Below are positions 40,283 to 51,274 of a stretch of 64,000 bases of DNA, piece by piece. Within the stretch, counting starts at the first letter, position 1. Each line of letters starts with the position of its first letter. Made by a program: the position numbers and the translations under genes. The stretch lies in contig NZ_CP020660.1 in the NCBI RefSeq assembly GCF_002381345.1, positions 558,001-622,000 on the forward strand, written 5' to 3'. The notes beneath the pieces are model-generated. The model did not search any database. It saw only the letters and a list, made by a program, of their open reading frames with translations, and was not told where the DNA came from. The DNA is from Candidatus Enterovibrio altilux. GTDB taxonomy: Bacteria > Pseudomonadota > Gammaproteobacteria > Enterobacterales > Vibrionaceae.

Positions 40283-41275
40283 AGGCTTTGTTTTCTAACT
40301 TGAGTTCAGGCGGCAAATTTCAAGATAATTAGCTATTAAACTACTGCTTTTACTTTAGGCATGCCTAAGCCTATCAGCTTATTTAACACTTTTATCATAG
40401 CGTAAATTTTACCAATCTAGGTTTTGTAATTTTTTAGTTCGATGTCCCCCGAATAGTTTTTAACTCGAAGCATAGCCGTCTCTGATATGGAACACTTATG
40501 AAATCCATACCTCATTTTTCAACACTTATTTGGACCGTTTAACTTCTGGTAACTGACCGTTAAATCACGTGAATAACTTCGTTCCTAAAAAATTATTTTT
40601 TTAGTGAAATAAGTGGAACTGCTCGTTTAATATGAACGGTTTCTTAATATTGGCTGATATCGTAAGCTACATCGCCTAATATGGCATTAATTTTTCGGCG
40701 AGTCTATTTGAGCAAATTAGGTAGTCTTCCACCGTCAGTCACATTTGATGACTTAACTCAACAGCAATGATCTCGTGCGGATTTATATTTGTTGCTAAAT
40801 GTAACTGTCGCCATTTGCTATTTGCCATCAGTGTCATCCTTTTTTACTTTTTATTCGTCGGTACCATAAATTTTTAGCCCCCATAAAATAAATAGCTAAG
40901 TGCTAAATAGTTCCTTTATCCTTCATCTTAAACACAACATGAACTGTTTTGATCAACTTGCTAATGCATGAATAATACGGGCATGACAACAGCAGTTGAA
41001 CAAAGTTAAAAACGGAATGGATGAATTTTGCGGCTTTCTCAATGACATTAAAAAATACGTTTAACCATGAAAACTGGCCTAATGACTAGGTAGCCAAATA
41101 AACGAGAGCTTCCATGATGACCCTGCTTAGTTTAGTTCTATAGCTGAATGACTTTTTCATCAATCCAGAATATTAGTGAGCCACGATTGATTAAAGATTG
41201 GTTATACGACTTCCTCTACTTTGTTGAGGTTTAGCAGCGTAGCTTAAGAATTCAATTCCTGATTTAGGAAATAAA
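40283..41275 (-). mobile_element. IS903-like remnant, full length
   Basis: Both ends present (gctttgttttctaacttgag; ctgatttaggaaataaa). Dead transposase. Directly followed by a plus-strand fragment. Confidence 0.84.
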
Positions 41276-41481
41276 CTCTATCAAAGGCAGCACTGTTTCG
41301 TTTCAATAATTACTGGGAGAGACATTAAGCCGAATAGATTACAACGCCCATACTGGCGAATCCTACGCCATAATAAAACAATTAAATAAGCTGATAAATC
41401 TAAGTATATCTAAAATAAGAGCGAGCGTCTAATAGTTAATAATGTTTGGGTTTGCTACCTGACCTCACATTAAAAAATAAC
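41276..41481 (+). mobile_element. IS903-like 3' fragment
   Basis: Starts ctatcaaaggcagcactg, about 20 bp past the usual GYHKRS junction, and ends near the 3' repeat (cctgacctcacattaaaaaa). Confidence 0.72.
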
Positions 41482-41485
41482 ACTT

Positions 41486-41690
41486 ATTGTAAGCACTATC
41501 ACCTAATATTTCATTGATTCTTTGGCAGATCTATCTGAATAAGTTAGGCAGCACTTCAACGTGAGTCACATTAGATACACTTAACCGAGCAGCAATGATT
41601 TTATACGTATTTGTATCTACTGCTAAATGTAACTTGTATCAGATTGAACATTTACCATCAGTACCATACTTAATTTTTAAAAAATTTTGA
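41486..41690 (-). mobile_element. IS903-like internal fragment
   Basis: Minus-strand codons for the middle of the transposase (decayed NTHEIIAAELSASNVTDG region) with neither end. Confidence 0.65.
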
Positions 41691-41826
41691 ATATAGACTC
41701 TGTACTCAATTAATCTGAAGATCTAGGTTTGAAAATATGTGACTTATCATTCATTTTAGACATCAAAGACGATGCAATATCTGGAAGCTTCAACGTGAAA
41801 AACTGTTCAATAGATAGTTATCAAAT

Positions 41827-42207
41827 TCATTGCTGCAACAACACAATTGCGACTGCATAGCACTTTTCATCTGCAATTGTAAGCAAAATTTGGTTCACTC
41901 CACGCGCATCCGCCATTTGCTTAGCAATACCAGAAAAGGTCACGATTGGCTTACCAAGTTCATTATTTGAGACTTCAAAATCATGAAAAGTAATACCACA
42001 AGCAATCCCAGTACCTAATGCCTTTGAAGCCGCTTCTTTTACTGCAAATCGCTTCGCGAGATAACGAGCAGAAAACTTAGTACTACTATACTTTTCCAAC
42101 TCTGAATCGGTTAATACACGTTTAGCAAATGCATCTTGCTTTCGCGCGAGAATGTCACAAAATCTTTTAATTTCGACAATATCTGAGCCCAAACCGATAA
42201 CCGACAT
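41827..42207 (-). CDS. acpS: Holo-[acyl-carrier-protein] synthase
   Basis: 126 residues. It moves 4'-phosphopantetheine from CoA to apo-ACP. Motif [16 protein letters not shown] has the Mg-binding Asp; FAVKEAASKALGTG has the second Mg-binding Glu and the Lys. Intact. The ATG overlaps the pdxJ stop (TAATG), so the two are translationally coupled, the standard pdxJ-acpS pair. Confidence 0.94.
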   Translation of the reverse strand: MSVIGLGSDIVEIKRFCDILARKQDAFAKRVLTDSELEKYSSTKFSARYLAKRFAVKEAASKALGTGIACGITFHDFEVSNNELGKPIVTFSGIAKQMADARGVNQILLTIADEKCYAVAIVLLQQ

Positions 42208-42938
42208 TAATGACGTGCTTCCTGCATTATAGCTTTCATATCAGTAACCGCTTTTGACAAACCTTCAAACACAGCGTGGCTAATGATAGCATGCCCTATG
42301 TTTAGCTCATAAATTTCAGGGATGGCAGCTATAGACATCACATTGTGGTACGTCAGACCATGCCCTGCATTCACTTTAATACCATTATCCGACGCATAGC
42401 TTGCGATTGCTGCAATTTTTTTTAACTCAGTTTGCATCTCTTCGTATGACTCCGCATCAGCATAATGACCAGTATGAAGTTCAATATACGGCGCACCACA
42501 AATCTTCACAGCATTAATTTGTGCACGATCAGCATCAATAAATAAAGACACTTTAATACCAGCAGCTGTTAAAGTGTCTGTAGCTGATTTTACTTTGTCC
42601 AACTGGCCCACAACATCCAAACCACCTTCAGTCGTTAATTCTTCACGTTTTTCTGGAACTAAACATACATACGTTGGCTTTACATCTAAAGCGATGTTTA
42701 TCATTTCGTCAGTCACAGCCATTTCGAGATTCATACGGGTTTGTAACGTGTTTTTTAAAATATAAACATCACGGTCTTTAATATGACGGCGGTCTTCGCG
42801 TAGGTGTACCGTAATGCCATCAGCTCCAGCACGTTCTGCAATTTCTGCGGCATGCACAAGATCAGGGTATTTGGTACCACGTACGTTACGAATCGTTGCG
42901 ATGTGATCAATATTTACACCCAGATAAATGATATTCAT
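42207..42938 (-). CDS. pdxJ: Pyridoxine 5'-phosphate synthase
   Basis: 243 residues from the ATG at 42938 ([21 protein letters not shown]); a longer in-frame start at 43031 is not supported by the family, and aaggaaa precedes the chosen ATG. It condenses 1-deoxyxylulose 5-phosphate and aminoacetone phosphate. Visible: [18 protein letters not shown] with the catalytic His region, catalytic Glu in [28 protein letters not shown], and [13 protein letters not shown]. recO, usually just upstream, is absent; IS remnants begin about 40 bp past the longest frame. Confidence 0.95.
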   Translation of the reverse strand: MNIIYLGVNIDHIATIRNVRGTKYPDLVHAAEIAERAGADGITVHLREDRRHIKDRDVYILKNTLQTRMNLEMAVTDEMINIALDVKPTYVCLVPEKREELTTEGGLDVVGQLDKVKSATDTLTAAGIKVSLFIDADRAQINAVKICGAPYIELHTGHYADAESYEEMQTELKKIAAIASYASDNGIKVNAGHGLTYHNVMSIAAIPEIYELNIGHAIISHAVFEGLSKAVTDMKAIMQEARH

Positions 42939-43077
42939 TATGTAGATTTCCTTGTTCCTAATAAAAGTCGCTCTCCACTTTTGAAAAGCATTGAGACAAA
43001 ATACGGTTTGAGTGCTAGCCGTGTAAAGCACTTAACCGCTTTTAACTATTCAGCAATCAAGAATTGTTTTGTTGTTA

Positions 43078-43549
43078 GGGCTTTGTTTTTTAATTCAAAT
43101 TTAGATAGCAACTTTCAACATAATTCACTATTAGACGATCTCTATTGATTCAGACATGCCTAGCCCAGTTATCTCATTTAACGCTTTTATCATAACGTTA
43201 ATTTCACTAATTTGATTATTATGTTCTCTTAAATTCCATGTCCCTCCGAGAAGCTTTTTGACTCGAAACATGGCCGTTTCTAATAAGGAACGTTTATGGT
43301 AACTAACCGCTAAATTAAGCAAATAATTTCGTTTTTCAAAAATTGTTCTGTGTCTTCATGGGGCAAGTGGAACCGCTCGTTTAATACGAACGGTTTCATA
43401 AGATTGTCTGGTGTCGCAAGCACCATAGCCTGATATTGAATGATTTTGCGGCGGGGCTGTTTGAGCCAGTTAAGCAGCACTTCGCCGTCAGTCACATTTA
43501 ATGCACTTAACTCAGCAATAATGATTTCATGCGTATTTATATCTACCGG
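43078..43549 (-). mobile_element. IS903-like remnant, 3' half
   Basis: Minus-strand copy from the 3' repeat (gctttgttttttaattcaaa) to NTHEIIIAELSAL-type codons, with an internal deletion. Fragment 43131-43322 keeps SYHKRSLLETAMFRVKKLLGG, including the catalytic Glu. It stops at the plus copy at 43550. Confidence 0.8.
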
Positions 43550-44510
43550 TTGTCTTTCCTAAATTATGGAACTAAATTTTCAATCTACGTTTTAAACAGT
43601 TAGGTTCACTAATATTTTGAATTAATGAAGAAGCCATTCAACTATGGAATTAAACTAATCGGGGTAATGATGGAAGACCTCGTTTATTTAGTAACTTAGC
43701 CATTACGATGACTCTCGTGGTTAAACGCATATTTGCAATGCCATTAAGAGGTCTGCAAAAATTCATTAATTTTGTTATTAAACTTATTCAACTGCCGTTG
43801 TCATACCATCACTATTCATACATTAGCAAGCGAGCCAAAACGATTAACGTCACATGCCAGACGAAGACTAAAAGAACCATTCCGCACTTAGCCATTAGTT
43901 CTACGAGGCTCAAAATTTACGGTGACGGCTAATTGTAAGTAAAAAAGCATGGCGCTAATGAAAAATAGCTAATCTGGCGTCAGTTACATTTAATGGTAAA
44001 TATAAATACGTATGAAATCATTGCTACTGAATTAAATACATCAAATGTAACGGACGGTGAAGTGCTACCTAACTTGCTCAAACAGACCCGCCGCAGAATC
44101 AATAAAATATCAGATAATAGAGCGTACAATACTATTAAATAGTACAAAATTGTGTGTATTAAATGAGCAGTTCCACTCATATCACTAAAATAGAAGCAAC
44201 TTTTTGAAAGCAAGATTATCTGTGTAATTTAGCAGTTAATTACCAGGAATTATACGATTCAAATCAACATTAAGAAGCTAGATATAGTTACCATAAGCGT
44301 TCCCTATCATAGGTGACAATAATTCGAGTTAAGAAACTACTGAGCGAGGTATTATTAAATCTACAAAATCACCATACTCAGATTAGTGAAAGGTCCGCTT
44401 TGATAAAAGCGTTAAATAAATTGACAGGACTGAGTATGCCTCAGCTAAAAGCTATCATCTAATCGTTTATCATGTTAGATCTTGCTCTCTGAACTAAAAT
44501 TAGGAAACAG
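43550..44510 (+). mobile_element. IS903-like remnant, near full length
   Basis: Plus-strand copy from tctttcctaaattatggaac to tctgaactaaaattaggaaa, with a roughly 100-bp deletion near the N-terminus. Dead transposase. Confidence 0.82.
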
Positions 44511-44592
44511 AGTGCATATTTATACATTCTAACGCGTCGTTTAAACACATTAACATCATGAACCGATAATAAGAGCTATACCCTTGATATAA

Positions 44593-45262
44593 TTAGCCTC
44601 GGTAGTCGAAAGCAATAACAGAAAGATTTTTTGTCCAAAAAATAGCCTGGACTCGGTTCTTCACCTTAATTTTTTAAAAATATTGTATAAGTGGGACTTG
44701 ACAGTATGTTCAGATACAAACAGGTCGTTAGCAATCTCGCTATTTGATGCGCGCGTAACAAGTCTGCGAATAATTTGTTTTTCGCGATTAGTCAAACAAA
44801 TTGCGGAGTAGTCGATTGCTTGATGATTGTTTTGCTGGTAATAGTGAGTAAGCTCAGCCAACTTTTGGCGTGGTAACCAGTATTCACCTGACAATATTTT
44901 TTCAATGCCGTAGCATAGATGTTCAAGGTTATCGGCTTTTTTAAAAATACCTTTAATGAAAGGCCAACTGGCTAACTCTTTTGCAGAAAGATCATGAGCA
45001 TTAAAAAGAGCAAAACATGTTGTTCTTTGAAAGGAGCAAGACGTTGTTTCACGTAATTTACCACATCTCCCTCAAAGACACTGAGATCAATTAAAACCAA
45101 GCCTGACAATGTAGCAAGTCTATCATTAATTTCTTGTTTTTCCACCAATGTTACGCTGCTTTTTATTTTTTTCCAAACAAGAAATTAACACATTGATTGT
45201 TATGCTAGGCTCTGAAACAAATAAAATAGTGTCTTTATCAAAGGTGGTTTCAATAATCTGCA
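44593..45262 (-). pseudogene. LuxR-type regulator of the VpsT/CsgD class (broken)
   Basis: Several frames give about 220 residues. The start MQIIETTFDKDTILFVSEPS leads a receiver-like domain with SGLVLIDLSVFEGD. WPFIKGIFKKADNLEHLCYGIEKILSGEYW follows, then the helix-turn-helix LTNREKQIIRRLV, SNSEIANDLFVSEHTVKSHLYNIF. There are frameshifts after KNKKQ, at about 45010, and at an A-run next to FKK. One extra A there restores KIKVKNRVQAIFW, the usual end of this family. VpsT/CsgD proteins bind c-di-GMP and switch on matrix production. No matrix genes are nearby, and loss fits a host-bound life. Confidence 0.75.
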
Positions 45263-45543
45263 TGTGTGCCCCCTAAGACTTAATATAAGTGCGAAGCGTT
45301 TTTTCTTCACCGTATAACAGTGGTTTAATTGAAACTTAGTTTGCAAACAATACAAATTGCAGCGCTTTAATGCTCAAGTCAGAAGTTTTTTCTATTAGTC
45401 ATCGAACTTCCTGACAAACGATACAATATGTGTAGTTCACATAGACTCTTTGACAGTTTAATATAGATTGTGTGTTTTAGTCGTTCCGTCCTTTAGTTAT
45501 TCGATGTTTTTGACTTCATGCACACAAAATTATCCATTAAATA

Positions 45544-46541
45544 GGCTCTGTTTTTTGGACTGAAAAACTCAATTGTTAATCTACGTTCTAAACAAGCAGG
45601 TCACTTAAACATTCAGGTCTATGCACAAACTGCATCACAAAACAACCAATTGGAACAGTATAATCAAGCTTTCATGAATCACTAACATTTTGAATTTATG
45701 AAGAAGACATTTAGCTATGGAATCACACTAAGCAGAATCATAATGAAAGAGTTAATTTATTTAGAAATTAAACAATAGCGATGGCTGATGGTTGTCATGA
45801 TGCAACAAGTATTTTCAATGTCTTTACAATGTCAGTAAAGATTCATTAATTTTATTTTTAAATTCATTCAACTGCCATTGTCATGCCCTCACTACTCATA
45901 CAATAGTAAACCAGGCAAAATGATGAACGTCTCGTTCAAAACGAAAACGACAGGCACCATCCCTCACTTAACCATTAACTCTAAGGTGTAAACGAATGGT
46001 AAGCAAAGAAGCATAAGAATAACGGACAACGTAGAATCTGACACAAATTACATTTAGCAATGGGTGTAAGCACGCATTAAATGTGACTGACGGTGGAATG
46101 CTACCTAATTTACTTCGATGGACACTCCACAGACTCAATAAAATATCGCGATGGTGCTTGTGACATCAGACAATGTTATGAAACCATTCGTATTAAGCGA
46201 ACAGTTCCACCAACCCCACAAAAAAAGAATAATTTTTGAGGAACGAGGTCATCCACGTTATTTAGCGGTCAGTTATCAGCAGCTATACAGATCAAATTAG
46301 CGTTGGCAAATGAGATATGGTTACCATGAGTGTTCTCCATCAAAGGCGGCAATGTTTCGAGTCAAAACTACTTGGAGGGACATTGAGCCTAAGGGTTCAC
46401 AATATTCAGATCAGCAAAATCTACACCATGATAAAAGCGTTAAATAAACTGACAGGATTAGACATGTCTAAAATAAAAACAACTATCTCATAGTTCATCA
46501 TATTGGGATTTGCTATCTGTACTAAAATTAAACAATAATGG
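45544..46541 (+). mobile_element. IS903-like remnant, near full length
   Basis: Plus-strand copy from ggctctgttttttggactga to gctatctgtactaaaattaa. Many frameshifts. It ends about 135 bp ahead of ssb, where the divergent uvrA gene would normally begin in relatives. Confidence 0.83.
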
Positions 46542-46675
46542 ACTTTCAATACTTTTGAATGTGAGCACAGAATCAATAATAAAGTTTGTGAAGATTCGAA
46601 TGGTTTATGTTATCATTATTATTTCAGTGTTAATTATACATTGAATGCCGTAATGAAAAAGTTTGGGAAGAAAAT

Positions 46676-47206
46676 ATGGCCCGTCGTGGTGTAAATAAAG
46701 TGATTTTAATCGGTAACTTGGGCAATGATCCAGAAGTTCGCCATCTACCAAATGGTGATACAGTTGCTAATCTAGCCGTTGCGACTTCAGAAACGTGGCG
46801 CGACAAACACACTGGCGAAAATAAAGAGATTACTGAATGGCACCGTGTAGTAATGTATCGTCGTCTGGCTGAAATCGTGAATGAGTACCTAAAAAAAGGG
46901 TCTAAAGTGTATCTCGAAGGCCGATTGCAAACGCGTAAATGGCAAGGGCAAGATGGCCAAGACCGCTACACAACTGAAATTATTGCAAATGAAATGCAAA
47001 TGCTAGATAGCCGTACAGGTAGTAGTATAGGTCAAGGCACTCCTGAGACACACCACTCAAATAAACAAAGTGATAATTGGGATCAACCTCAGCAACCTTC
47101 ATTCCCGCAAAAACCTACACAACCGTCTGCACCTCAACAGCAGCCACAGTCTCAGTCAACACAATATAATGACATGCCGAGCTTTGATGATGATATTCCA
47201 TTTTAA
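46676..47206 (+). CDS. ssb: Single-stranded DNA-binding protein
   Basis: 176 residues. The OB-fold (residues 1-112) starts [20 protein letters not shown] and includes the conserved Trp residues in [20 protein letters not shown] and [16 protein letters not shown] Gln/Pro-rich linker then leads to the acidic tip [10 protein letters not shown], which recruits partners such as PriA, RecO and SSB-binding exonucleases. Intact. Its usual divergent partner uvrA is not present; an IS copy lies there. Confidence 0.96.
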   Translation: MARRGVNKVILIGNLGNDPEVRHLPNGDTVANLAVATSETWRDKHTGENKEITEWHRVVMYRRLAEIVNEYLKKGSKVYLEGRLQTRKWQGQDGQDRYTTEIIANEMQMLDSRTGSSIGQGTPETHHSNKQSDNWDQPQQPSFPQKPTQPSAPQQQPQSQSTQYNDMPSFDDDIPF

Positions 47207-47256
47207 AAATAGTTTGAAAAATAATCAAGGGTATTCACACACTGGAAGCAAACATT

Positions 47257-47286
47257 CAGCCTCAATATTAGAGGCTTGATTTCCTA
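47257..47286 (+). terminator. Probable ssb terminator, overlapping an IS end
   Basis: Stem agcctc/gaggct with a 7-nt loop and a T-containing tail (tgattt). The right arm is shared with the first bases of the following IS copy, so the IS landed at or copied the terminator. Confidence 0.45.
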
Positions 47287-48253
47287 AATCAGAAAGCTAC
47301 ATTTTTAATCAACATTCTAAACAGTTAGGCTCACTTAAATCCCCAAGTCTATGAACAATCTTGCTACGAAACCACTCACTGGAGCAGTATAATGAAGCTT
47401 TGCTCAATCAGGCATCACTAACATTCTTGATTGATGAAGAATTTATCCCATATGGAATTAAACTAAACAAGATAATTATAGAAGACCTTGTTGATTTAAT
47501 AATCTAACTATTTCGACAGCCCTCATGGTCAAATGCGTATTTTCAACGCCATAAAAAAATATGCAAGAGTTCATTCATTTTATTTTCAAATTTACTCAAC
47601 TGTCATTGTTATACCCTCACTATGTATACATTAGCAAACGAGCCAAAACAGTTAATATAACGTTAAAAACGCAGAATAAAGGAACCATCCAGCACTTAGC
47701 TATTGATTTTACTGGGCTCAAAATTTACAGTGAAAGCGAATGACAAGTGAAAAAACATGGCACTGATGAGGAATAGCTAGTTTAGTGCAAGTTACATTTA
47801 GCGGTAGATATAAATACGCATTAAATTATTATTGCTGAGTTAAGTACATCAAATGTAACTGATGGTAAAGTAGTATCTAACTTGCTCAAACTGATCTGCA
47901 AAAGCATTAATGAAACATCATCCGATGATGCTTACGACACCAGACAATGTTACGAAATAGTTCATATTAAATAAGCTATTCAACTCCCCCACCAAGAAGA
48001 GGAGCAACTGTCTGGGAACGAGAGCATTATCATAATTTAGCGGTCAGTTACCAGAAATTATACGATTTGAATCAATATTAAAAAATAAAGTGTAGTTATC
48101 ATAAATGTTTTATCAGAGACGACAATGTTCCGAGTTAAAAATGAGTGGAAAAAACATTGTGTCTAAGAGATTACAATGCTCAGATTAGCGAAACCTACGC
48201 CATAATAAAAACGCTAAATAAGCTGACTGAGCTAGGTATACTTAAAACAAAGC
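47273..48253 (+). mobile_element. IS903-like remnant lacking the 3' repeat
   Basis: Plus-strand from ggcttgatttcctaaatcag to late transposase codons (decayed AKTVNITLKTQNKG, SSDDAYDTRQCYE). Truncated by a minus copy at 48258. Confidence 0.82.
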
Positions 48254-48257
48254 CTCT

Positions 48258-48597
48258 TGAATATGGCGTTAGCTATTTCGGCTCGCTTGTTGATGCACAA
48301 ATAATGAGAGCATAACAACGGCAGTTAAGCAAGCTTGAAGCATAATTACTGAATTTTTGCAAATTTTTACTAGCATTGAAAATACGCATTTAACCATGAG
48401 AGCCATCGTAATAGTTAAGTCACTAACGAAATGAGGTCTCCCATTATGATCCCTCTTAATTTAATTCCATAGCTAAATCACTTCTTTATAAATTCAGAGT
48501 GTTAGTTAGCCACGATTAGTTAAAGCTTAATTATACTGCTTCTAATTAGTGAGCCTAGCTGTTTAAAGCGTAAATTAATCATTTAGTTCATTTTTTA
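48258..48597 (-). mobile_element. IS903-like 5'-end fragment
   Basis: Minus-strand N-terminal third and weak 5' repeat (tttagttcattttttatacc). It abuts the previous copy head-on. Confidence 0.72.
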
Positions 48598-48614
48598 TAC
48601 CTAGTTCAAATTAA

Positions 48615-49313
48615 CTAAAAGTTACTCCAAGTTGGCACTGTACTTTTCTTCGGCTTACATTTTTTTTTGATGTTTACAACACAGAGGTAATCTTCATGGA
48701 AATATTCGCTATCTAACATTAATGAAGGAATGAACAATCTTAATTTCGAGCCTACTAAAATTATACTTTTATTTATTTCCCCGCTGGATGACCAAGCTAA
48801 ATCACCACTCATGAGTTTGATGCCATTGTGCAGTATAACTTTACCGCTTGCAGTTACTGTTTTAATCAATGGATAACCAAACAAAGTAAGTATTTCGTTT
48901 GTCAAACTAATCGTTTCCTCAAAGGTAGCTTCAATGTATTTTTTTTCAGAATCAATGATACCTTGTATTGCATCAACATTTTTTTTAACAGAAGTGGAAA
49001 ATACCCATTCATTTAAAATAGGCTCCCATTTACCGCCAAGTTGTAAACAGCGTCTGTATATGAAGTTATTTTTACGACCTGTTGCAAGCGTACAGATATC
49101 AATATTATTTTGTTCTTCAAAAGGGAGTGTCAATCTAAATACGCTGCCTTTTGTGAAATGAATATCACGATCAGAAATTTCTTCCACATTGAGCATGCTC
49201 TTACCCAACGGTAGGTTATGACTATTACTATCAATAATAATATGACAATAACCCGAGTTTTTACGGCATATAAAGTATCGATTACTTTTTTTTAGAACAT
49301 CGAACTCGCGCAT
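48615..49313 (-). CDS. Unrecognised protein with a GGKW...WVF motif
   Basis: 232 residues. The middle reads RRCLQLGGKWEPILNEWVFSTSVKKNVDAIQGII. A GGKWxxxxxxWxF module like this occurs as a small accessory domain in various DNA-modifying and plasmid proteins, so a nucleic-acid role is possible. The C-terminal part (LHNGIKLMSGDLAWSSSGEI, then LRLFIPSLML) is soluble and unfamiliar. No signal peptide or membrane helix. It lies 60 bp after the 49376-50191 gene on the same strand and is probably cotranscribed with it. The frame is intact. Confidence 0.6.
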   Translation of the reverse strand: MREFDVLKKSNRYFICRKNSGYCHIIIDSNSHNLPLGKSMLNVEEISDRDIHFTKGSVFRLTLPFEEQNNIDICTLATGRKNNFIYRRCLQLGGKWEPILNEWVFSTSVKKNVDAIQGIIDSEKKYIEATFEETISLTNEILTLFGYPLIKTVTASGKVILHNGIKLMSGDLAWSSSGEINKSIILVGSKLRLFIPSLMLDSEYFHEDYLCVVNIKKKCKPKKSTVPTWSNF

Positions 49314-49375
49314 TTAATCAGCCTGTAATAAAATATAAAGGAAGTAAAACGCGATGAAAATGGCTAATTCATCTC

Positions 49376-50191
49376 TTAGGTTGAATGAATGCCACTCTTT
49401 CTGAGCTGATTGATACTCTCTAGATGTTCTCCTATTTTTCCCTTTGGTTTAAGGCCATTGGTTATCATTTCATCAATTTTCATGTCTATTTTTGTTTTTG
49501 GTGCCACCGCTGTTGCGGTTTGGATAGTCTCCTCGTGTTTATCTAACACTTTGTCTCTGTTGTTGATAATAACTTCTTCGAATGCTTCCACATAGAGAAT
49601 TTTGAATTCTTGTGTAATGAATTTTTCAGATAACGTTCTTAACTTCGCTGATTTACGCTTAGCAATGTATTTTTCCACGCGACTTATCGGCTGACCAAGA
49701 GTGAGAATATTAGTGCGTGCATCCAGTATTTCTCGATCTGTCGGTGTTCTTGTTAGGGCGCCAAAAACAGCAATAGAAGGCGGCCATTCTTGTCCTTTTT
49801 TCAATCGTTCTTCGAGATTATTAATGAGGCGCGCATAGCTATGTTCATTTAGTGAAGCGGCAAAGCTCATAAGATGACGATCTGGTTCATCACCAAAGTC
49901 ATAGCGAACACGTCCTCGCCCAAAAAAGGTTATTATATCATACCAAAATTTTAAAATTTTTTTTTGTTCGAAACCGGTGAAATTTTCAAGAAGTCTTTGG
50001 GTTCTTTGCGAGAAAATAGATTCGTTATTATACGTATTGAATGAATTGAATCTTGATTGAATACCTGTCGATACATTGTTTACCATGGATGAGCCAGCGC
50101 CATTAACTGATGGCACAACTGAATTAGCCATCTTTTGAGTTCTAAGACAGTATGCTTCAAATGTTTCTGAAAGATCTGTGAGATTATTCAT
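49376..50191 (-). CDS. Unrecognised protein, possible replication-loader-like gene
   Basis: 271 residues. The N-terminal 60 residues are polar (Ser/Asn). The core has KKILKFWYDIITFFGRGRVR, HLMSFAASLNEHSYARLINN and KKGQEWPPSIAVFGALTRTP; lysine/arginine-rich helices follow (SRVEKYIAKRKSAKLRTLSE). The core faintly recalls phage helicase-loader (lambda P-type) proteins, which often pair with an O-type winged-helix gene as here. That is a guess from shape and pairing. There is no P-loop. It begins 2 bp after the stop of the upstream gene. Confidence 0.6.
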   Translation of the reverse strand: MNNLTDLSETFEAYCLRTQKMANSVVPSVNGAGSSMVNNVSTGIQSRFNSFNTYNNESIFSQRTQRLLENFTGFEQKKILKFWYDIITFFGRGRVRYDFGDEPDRHLMSFAASLNEHSYARLINNLEERLKKGQEWPPSIAVFGALTRTPTDREILDARTNILTLGQPISRVEKYIAKRKSAKLRTLSEKFITQEFKILYVEAFEEVIINNRDKVLDKHEETIQTATAVAPKTKIDMKIDEMITNGLKPKGKIGEHLESINQLRKSGIHST

Positions 50192-50193
50192 TG

Positions 50194-50934
50194 TTAATGG
50201 TCTCCTTCGCTATCATCTTTGAAATTGAAGTTAAAAATTTTTTCTTCTAACATATCAATAGTAGATCGCTTGACTCGCTGTGATTTGCTATCTGGGCTTC
50301 GCAAACCTTGTCGTAAAGACCGCTGAAAATGCAAGTGAGAGCGCAGTCGTCTTATTAGTTCATCCTGTGAATACAGCATTTTATTTGGATTTTTTTGTAT
50401 GCGATAAATGAAGGAAGCCCACACATTCGTTTGACCAGCATAGCTATTTTTAAACATAATGAGGTTTGCCCAATCTTCAATCACAGTCGGTGATAACTCG
50501 TGAATATTAATGGTCTTTCCTAACGTTGCTGTATTCAATGACTTTATTTGAGAACGATAAGAGTTAGAAAACTGCTCAGTTCGTGCAAACGTATTTTGAG
50601 CAGGTTGTTGGTTGTTTCCATAACCTTTATTGTTCTGATTTGCTTCTTGTGAAGTCAAGTCAATATCTATATTTAATTTTCCTTTAATTTTGCCATCAGA
50701 GCGATAAGCAGCTGTTCTTTTATTGGTTCCAATGAGAATTTGTTCAATTGAAAGTTTTCCTATAAGATTGTCGATAGTGCTTTCTGATACGCACATCATA
50801 CTTTTAAGTTCGCTTATGCTGGTGATAAATACGCCGTTTCTGTCCGAAAGTTCTGCCAAAGCAACAAGCAACAGTTTTTCATCCATTGAAACGGTTTTAT
50901 AATACCATGTTTTTTTAACATACTTCGAAAACAT
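50194..50934 (-). CDS. Unrecognised protein with N-terminal winged helix (phage O-like layout)
   Basis: 246 residues. Residues 20-75 (SMDEKLLLVALAELSDRNGV, SISELKSMMCVSESTIDNLI) have the layout of a winged helix-turn-helix like those at the start of phage replication-initiator O proteins. A polar linker follows (about 95-130, Asn/Gln-rich). The C-terminal half has ELSPTVIEDWANLIMFKNSY, YSQDELIRRLRSHLHFQRSL and SKSQRVKRSTIDMLEEKIFN, reminiscent in size of primosomal DnaT-like partners. First gene of a run of three on the minus strand with almost no gap. Function cannot be assigned. Confidence 0.6.
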   Translation of the reverse strand: MFSKYVKKTWYYKTVSMDEKLLLVALAELSDRNGVFITSISELKSMMCVSESTIDNLIGKLSIEQILIGTNKRTAAYRSDGKIKGKLNIDIDLTSQEANQNNKGYGNNQQPAQNTFARTEQFSNSYRSQIKSLNTATLGKTINIHELSPTVIEDWANLIMFKNSYAGQTNVWASFIYRIQKNPNKMLYSQDELIRRLRSHLHFQRSLRQGLRSPDSKSQRVKRSTIDMLEEKIFNFNFKDDSEGDH

Positions 50935-51059
50935 TTAAACTCACACCAAGTTTTTTATTGCAAGAGTATGATGACTCAACCACCTAGAAGCATTGAGCAC
51001 AAACCTAAATTTAAGTATACACTAACTCTCAATCCTAAATATGACTGAATAGACATGGG

Positions 51060-51262
51060 TTTGCACATATATTCAATCAACTGACAGACACACAGGCTTG
51101 AGCACCTGAAACTTATCATTTGTTATGAGCGTCAAATATATTTATTTTTTGAAAAATCATTCAATAACTTCTTTAAAATCATGTTTATGATTGCAGGAAA
51201 CATTGTGTATTACTATTCATTCATCATCTGCCAGAACCGCACTATCAAGTTAAAATCTAAAC
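51060..51262 (-). mobile_element. IS630-family remnant, terminal part
   Basis: Shares its end sequence (gagcacctgaaacttatcat) with the fragment ending near 15815, and its minus strand reads KHDFKEVIE, ITNDKFQVLKP-like codons. Decayed. Confidence 0.5.
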
Positions 51263-51274
51263 TAGAATGAATTT

